Positions 5,948-9,146 of a stretch of 9,146 nt of DNA are shown in pieces. Within the stretch, counting starts at the first letter, position 1; each line of letters opens with the position of its first letter. The stretch is from Spirochaetaceae bacterium (lineage in GTDB: Bacteria; Spirochaetota; Spirochaetia; DSM-2461), in assembly GCA_003246505.1 (NCBI GenBank), contig QKAI01000447.1, positions 1-9,146 of the forward strand, in the 5' to 3' direction. Both the position numbers and the translations under genes were made by a program. Under the pieces are notes generated by a model. That model was given only the letters and a program-made list of their open reading frames with translations. It had not been told where the DNA came from and made no database searches.

Positions 5948-7522
5948 ATGAAAAAGCATCTCCTGTCCACACTTGCGGAAATAGCCCTTCTCATCCTCTC
6001 CTCCCTGCTCTTCTCCCTGGCCTTTCCCAGTTTCCTCGATGACCGGGGCTTCGGTTTTCTCGCCTACTTCTCCCTCATCCCCCTTTTCGTGGTGGTCCAT
6101 CGGGCGGGCTGGCTCAAGACCGTACTGTACGGGGCCTTCTACGGGTTCGTCACCTATCGGATCTTCAACTTCTGGCTCAAGCAGTTCAATCCGGTCTCCT
6201 TTATGGTGGTGCCCATTATCTACGGCACCTATTTCGCGGGCTTTTTCCCCCTTTTCAAGTGGGCGGACAGGCGGTTCCCCCGCCGGGGATGGCTGGCCCA
6301 GGCCCTCTTCTGGCTCCTCTACGAGGTAATCCGCACCAAGGGCTTCCTGGGCTACTCCTACGGGATCATCGGCTACAGCCAGTACAAATTCCTCTCCCTC
6401 ATAGGGATTTCCGATATATTCGGTGTTCTGGGGGTCTCCGCCCTGGTGGTGCTTCCCTCCGCCTACATCGCCCGGGTTATCAATTACGTGCCCCTTAAGG
6501 AGGTCCTGTCCCTCCGGACCCTGCGCCCCGTATTCATCTACGCCGGCCTGTTCCTTCTTGCGAACGTCTACGGAATGGCGGCGAAGGTGGACTATTCCGC
6601 CAGCCCGGTCTGGCGGACCACCCTGGTGCAGCATAACGAGGACGCCTGGCGCAGCAACATGGAGCAGTACAAGATCTCCTTCGAGAATCTGAAGGAGCTC
6701 TCCGAGAGGGCGATCGCCCAGGATGATCCGGATATCATCATCTGGCCGGAGACCTCCTTCGTCCCCTCCGTGGAGTGGCACGAGAAGTATAGGGAGGAGC
6801 CGGATAAGCTGGTCCTGATCAAGAAGCTCCGCGCCTTCCTGGCCGATTCGGGAAAGGACTTCCTCATCGGCAACAACGACTCCCGCAGGGTCAACGGGGA
6901 GCGGGTGAGCTGGAACGCGGCCCTCCTCTTTCAGAACGGGGAGATCACCGACCGCTACCATAAGCTCCACCTGGTTCCCTTCGGGGAGTATTTCCCCTAC
7001 AAGAAGCTTTTCCCCCGGTTCTACCAGTACATCATAGACCAGGGGGCTTCCCTCTACGAGCACGGGGACGAGTGGACCGTGATGGAGCAGTCCGGGGTCC
7101 GCTTCTCCGATATGATCTGCTACGAGGACGCCTTTCCCTATCTGGCCCGGGGCTTTACCAGGGCCGGGGCCCAGGTGCTGGTGAACATCACCAACGACGC
7201 CTGGTCACCCGCCGTGGCCAGCTGCATGCAGCACGGCACCATCGCCGTGTTCCGCACCGTGGAGAACCGCCGTTCCATGGTGCGTTCCACCTGTTCCGGC
7301 TTCACCGCGGTCATCTCCCCCAACGGGGAGATACTCGCCTCCCTGGAGCCCTTCACCAAGGATTTCCTGACCTACGACGTACCCGTTTACGGGGAACGGA
7401 CCACCCTTTTTACCCGCCTGGGGGAGTGGTTCGACCTGCTCGTCACCCTGGGATCGGCGGTCATCATCGGATTTCTTATCCGGCTGACCGCAAAGGAGAG
7501 GAGAAATGAGAATGACCGATAG
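5948..7522 (+). CDS. lnt: Apolipoprotein N-acyltransferase
   Basis: A 524-residue inner-membrane enzyme that adds the third acyl chain to the N-terminal cysteine of lipoproteins, the last maturation step after Lgt and LspA. Hydrophobic segments fill the N-terminal part (about 8-28, 36-52, 84-104, 116-128, 152-178, 194-210), with a final one at about 493-512; this matches E. coli Lnt in order and length. The periplasmic nitrilase-like domain (about 224-480) has the catalytic triad E268 (WPETS), K339 (YHKLHLVPFGEY) and C391 (MICYED), plus E347, Y392, E393 and NDAW (416-419), all corresponding to essential E. coli residues. ATG 5948 is the only possible start: the frame has a TAA at 5936-5938 and no start codon between. 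No Shine-Dalgarno precedes it and a TATAAT ends eight bases upstream, suggesting a leaderless message. The 3' end overlaps pepD by 17 nt. Confidence 0.96.
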   Translation: MKKHLLSTLAEIALLILSSLLFSLAFPSFLDDRGFGFLAYFSLIPLFVVVHRAGWLKTVLYGAFYGFVTYRIFNFWLKQFNPVSFMVVPIIYGTYFAGFFPLFKWADRRFPRRGWLAQALFWLLYEVIRTKGFLGYSYGIIGYSQYKFLSLIGISDIFGVLGVSALVVLPSAYIARVINYVPLKEVLSLRTLRPVFIYAGLFLLANVYGMAAKVDYSASPVWRTTLVQHNEDAWRSNMEQYKISFENLKELSERAIAQDDPDIIIWPETSFVPSVEWHEKYREEPDKLVLIKKLRAFLADSGKDFLIGNNDSRRVNGERVSWNAALLFQNGEITDRYHKLHLVPFGEYFPYKKLFPRFYQYIIDQGASLYEHGDEWTVMEQSGVRFSDMICYEDAFPYLARGFTRAGAQVLVNITNDAWSPAVASCMQHGTIAVFRTVENRRSMVRSTCSGFTAVISPNGEILASLEPFTKDFLTYDVPVYGERTTLFTRLGEWFDLLVTLGSAVIIGFLIRLTAKERRNENDR

Positions 7523-8948
7523 GACCGAGAGCATACTGAGCCTTTTCGGGGAGATATCCCGCATTCCCCGGAGTTCGGGCAACCGGGGCCCCATACGCAC
7601 CTGGCTGGCGGACTGGGCCGATCGTCACGGCTTTCCCTGCCGGGTGGACGGTTATGACAATCTGGTCATGGAGGTGCCCGCCTCCCCCGGTTTCGAGGGC
7701 CATCCCCCGGTGGTGCTCCAGGGCCATTCGGACATGGTCTGCGAGAAGACCCCCGAATCGAACCATGACTTTGACACCGATCCCCTGGACATCTACCGGG
7801 ACGGGGAGTGGCTCCGGGCCCGGGATACCACCCTGGGGGCGGATAACGGCATCGCCCTGGCCATGGCCCTGGATCTGGCGGTCAACGGCGAGGCGGTCCA
7901 TCCCCCCCTGGAAATTCTCATCACCAGCGACGAGGAGATCGGCCTGGACGGGGCCAACGCCCTGGAGCCGGGGTTTATAAAAGGAAAGATCCTGATCAAT
8001 ATCGATTCCGAGGACGAGGGGGTCCTGACCGTGGGCTGCGCCGGGGGTATGGACTGCCTCTTCGACCTTCCCGTCTCCCGCAGGAGGGGGGAGGGGGACC
8101 GCCACGAAATCGTTCTGAACGGCCTGATCGGCGGCCATTCGGGGATGGAGATCAACCGGGGGCGGGGGTCCGCCCTGGTTATGATGGGGCGGGTCCTCTC
8201 CTCCCTGGTTTCCTCCGGGGTCCTGCTCGCCGATCTGGAAAGCGGTTCCGGGGCGACCAACGCCATATCCCGGGAGGCCCGGGCCCTGGTGGTGATTCCC
8301 CCCGGTTCGCCGGTCTCCCTGGAGGGGGAGCTGGCGAAGTGGGAGGAAACCTTCAAAAACGAGCTGGGCGATGCGGACCCGGGCATACGCCTCTCCCTGC
8401 GCAAATCCGGCCGGGAGGATCTCCTCCCCCTGGCCCCCGAATCGGCCCGGGTCCTGACCGATCTGATCCTCTCCCTGCCCCACGGGGTCATCGCCCTCTC
8501 CCGGGAGATCGAGGACCTGGTGGAGACCTCCGCCAATCTGGCGGCGCTGAAACTGGAGGAGGGGGTCTACCGTTTCTCCACCAGCCAGAGGAGTTCCGTG
8601 ATGAGCCGGCTGGTGGAGGTGAACCGCCGAACCGAAGCGGCCGCCCGTCTGGCCGGCTGCACCTATATCAATACGAAAAACAAATACCCCTCCTGGCAGC
8701 CGAACTGGGACAGCCCCCTCCTGGCCCTGACCAAGGGGGTTTACCGGGGGCTTTACGGGAAGGATCCGGTGGTGGAAGTCATCCACGCGGGGCTGGAAAC
8801 GGGGGTCATAGGGAGCAAGTATCCCGGCATGGATATGATCTCCCTGGGGCCGACAATCCGGAATCCCCACTCCCCCGACGAGGGTTTACACATTCCTTCC
8901 CTGAGGGGGGTATATACTCTGATATCCGAACTGTTGAAATCCCTCTGA
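7506..8948 (+). CDS. pepD: Cytosolic aminoacyl-histidine (Xaa-His) dipeptidase, peptidase family M20C
   Basis: A 480-residue zinc metallopeptidase of the PepD/carnosinase-like M20C group, which hydrolyses Xaa-His and other dipeptides in the cytoplasm. Conserved sites are visible in order: H74 and D76 in LQGHSDMV, bridging D113 in LGADNGI, catalytic E143 and metal ligand E144 in SDEEIG, D167 in INIDSEDEG, NGLIGGHSG with H211 in the lid domain, HAGLE (427-431), and H455 in RNPHSPDE as the last metal ligand. Length is normal for PepD and there is no signal peptide. The start is ATG 7506 or the in-frame ATG 7512. AAAGGAG (7492-7498) serves the first with seven bases and AGGAG (7499-7503) the second with eight, so either may be used. 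Both lie inside the end of lnt, so pepD is translated from the lnt transcript. Confidence 0.95.
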   Translation: MRMTDRTESILSLFGEISRIPRSSGNRGPIRTWLADWADRHGFPCRVDGYDNLVMEVPASPGFEGHPPVVLQGHSDMVCEKTPESNHDFDTDPLDIYRDGEWLRARDTTLGADNGIALAMALDLAVNGEAVHPPLEILITSDEEIGLDGANALEPGFIKGKILINIDSEDEGVLTVGCAGGMDCLFDLPVSRRRGEGDRHEIVLNGLIGGHSGMEINRGRGSALVMMGRVLSSLVSSGVLLADLESGSGATNAISREARALVVIPPGSPVSLEGELAKWEETFKNELGDADPGIRLSLRKSGREDLLPLAPESARVLTDLILSLPHGVIALSREIEDLVETSANLAALKLEEGVYRFSTSQRSSVMSRLVEVNRRTEAAARLAGCTYINTKNKYPSWQPNWDSPLLALTKGVYRGLYGKDPVVEVIHAGLETGVIGSKYPGMDMISLGPTIRNPHSPDEGLHIPSLRGVYTLISELLKSL

Positions 8949-9062
8949 TACGAGACTCGTTATAAAATTATCTATTATGGCAATACTTTGCCATAAATAA
9001 TTGACTTTTTCCTAGTTTCATAATAGGGTTACCCATTGAAGTAAAGGAAAAGGAGAAAGTCT
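8949..9062. promoter_or_regulatory. AT-rich intergenic region before a secreted-protein gene
   Basis: These 114 bp between the pepD stop and the next ATG are much more AT-rich than the coding sequence. They hold the inverted repeat at 8975-8996, a TTGACT (-35-like) at 9001-9006, CATAAT at 9019-9024 and the ribosome site AAGGAG at 9050-9055, seven bases before ATG 9063. The TTGACT to CATAAT spacing is only 12 bases, too short for a standard sigma70 promoter, so the exact promoter is unresolved. There is no clear Rho-independent terminator for pepD. Confidence 0.45.
8975..8996. repeat. Perfect 9-bp inverted repeat with 4-nt loop (operator or hairpin)
   Basis: TTATGGCAA (8975-8983), TACT, TTGCCATAA (8988-8996) is a perfect palindrome of 9-bp arms. 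It starts 26 bases after the pepD stop and ends four bases before a TTGACT. The stem has only three G-C pairs and is not followed directly by a T-run, so it is a poor terminator. Symmetry and place suit an operator for a dimeric regulator of the downstream gene. A weak terminator or an mRNA-stabilising 3' hairpin of lnt-pepD remain alternatives. Confidence 0.6.
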
Positions 9063-9146
9063 ATGAAGAAATTTACGTTACTTCTCGTACTTGTTGCTGC
9101 TTCCGCTCTGCTTTTTGCGAACGGAAAGAATGACACCATCAAAATC
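9063..9146 (+). CDS. Secreted protein, N-terminal 28 residues only; possibly an ABC-transporter substrate-binding protein
   Basis: An open frame from ATG 9063 to the window end, preceded by AAGGAG (9050-9055) seven bases upstream. It encodes a classical secretion signal: KK at 2-3, hydrophobic core at about 4-18 (FTLLLVLVAASALLF), then Ala-Asn-Gly with likely signal peptidase I cleavage after A19. No lipobox cysteine is present in the visible part. The mature start GKNDTIKI resembles the first strand of periplasmic binding proteins (often DTIKIG... in branched-chain amino-acid binding proteins), and such signal ends are common for spirochaete binding proteins as I recall them. Only 28 codons are present, so the family is a guess while export is well supported. 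Codons are less G/C-ending than upstream genes, as is common for highly expressed secreted proteins. The gene has its own upstream spacer and is probably not part of the lnt-pepD operon. Confidence 0.75.
   Translation, partial: MKKFTLLLVLVAASALLFANGKNDTIKI

Noticed and set aside
5840..7063. Minus-strand reading frame continuous with the CobD-like gene, opposite lnt, giving an apparent 760-residue protein
   Set aside because: The part before 5839 is antisense to the well-supported lnt gene, has low-complexity composition and no family resemblance. Promoter and AAGGAGG mark the true start at 5839.
7476..8870. Long 464-residue minus-strand reading frame opposite pepD
   Set aside because: Pro/Gly/Gln/His-rich shadow of a GC-rich gene with all PepD metal ligands on the other strand; no ribosome site or recognisable domain.
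8975..8996. Hairpin read as a Rho-independent terminator of lnt-pepD
   Set aside because: Stem is AT-rich with only three G-C pairs and the sequence right after it (ATAATTGAC) is not a T-run; an operator reading fits at least as well.
9001..9024. TTGACT plus CATAAT as a standard sigma70 promoter for the last gene
   Set aside because: The spacer is only 12 bases; 17 bases on from TTGACT gives TAGGGT, a poor -10. Left unresolved rather than called.

Overview
This window looks like chromosomal DNA from a GC-rich diderm (Gram-negative-type) bacterium. The diderm call rests on an apolipoprotein N-acyltransferase (Lnt) gene. Coding sequence is strongly G/C-biased at third positions, while the intergenic spacers are AT-rich and carry sigma70-like -10 boxes. 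A spirochaete is my best guess, but a weak one: it rests mainly on the style of the secretion signal of the last gene (a hydrophobic stretch ending in ...LLFANG) and on the general look of Lnt. No phage, insertion sequence, CRISPR array, tRNA or rRNA gene is visible.

Layout. (1) 1-430, minus: the 5' part of a hypothetical protein with weak YD-repeat-like character that runs off the left edge. (2) 431-518: an AT-rich divergent promoter region. (3) 519-4183, plus: a two-gene phosphorelay operon. It encodes a response regulator with two receiver domains around a STAS-like middle domain, then a soluble PAS hybrid histidine kinase with two receivers and an Hpt domain, joined by a TGATG stop/start overlap. 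(4) 4185-5839, minus: a CobD/HisC-like PLP enzyme followed by a ThrH-type HAD phosphatase/phosphotransferase that overlaps its 3' end. Only one base separates the stops of the kinase gene and thrH. (5) 5840-5947: a divergent promoter region. (6) 5948-8948, plus: lnt and pepD (M20C dipeptidase), overlapping by 17 nt. (7) 8949-9062: an AT-rich spacer with a perfect 9-bp inverted repeat. (8) 9063 to the end: the first 28 codons of a secreted protein, possibly an ABC-transporter substrate-binding protein.

How the genes work together. The regulator and kinase together hold His, Asp, Asp, Hpt-His and two further receivers, so they can form a complete multistep His-Asp-His-Asp relay with no DNA-binding output domain. 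The aminotransferase-fold enzyme and ThrH are probably one metabolic unit acting on a phosphorylated hydroxy-amino acid (serine/threonine/homoserine phosphate). Lnt (lipoprotein maturation) and PepD (dipeptide hydrolysis) are co-transcribed housekeeping genes with no obvious shared pathway. The most interesting points are the phosphorelay architecture, the ThrH/CobD-like pair, the apparently leaderless start of lnt, and the palindrome in front of the last gene.
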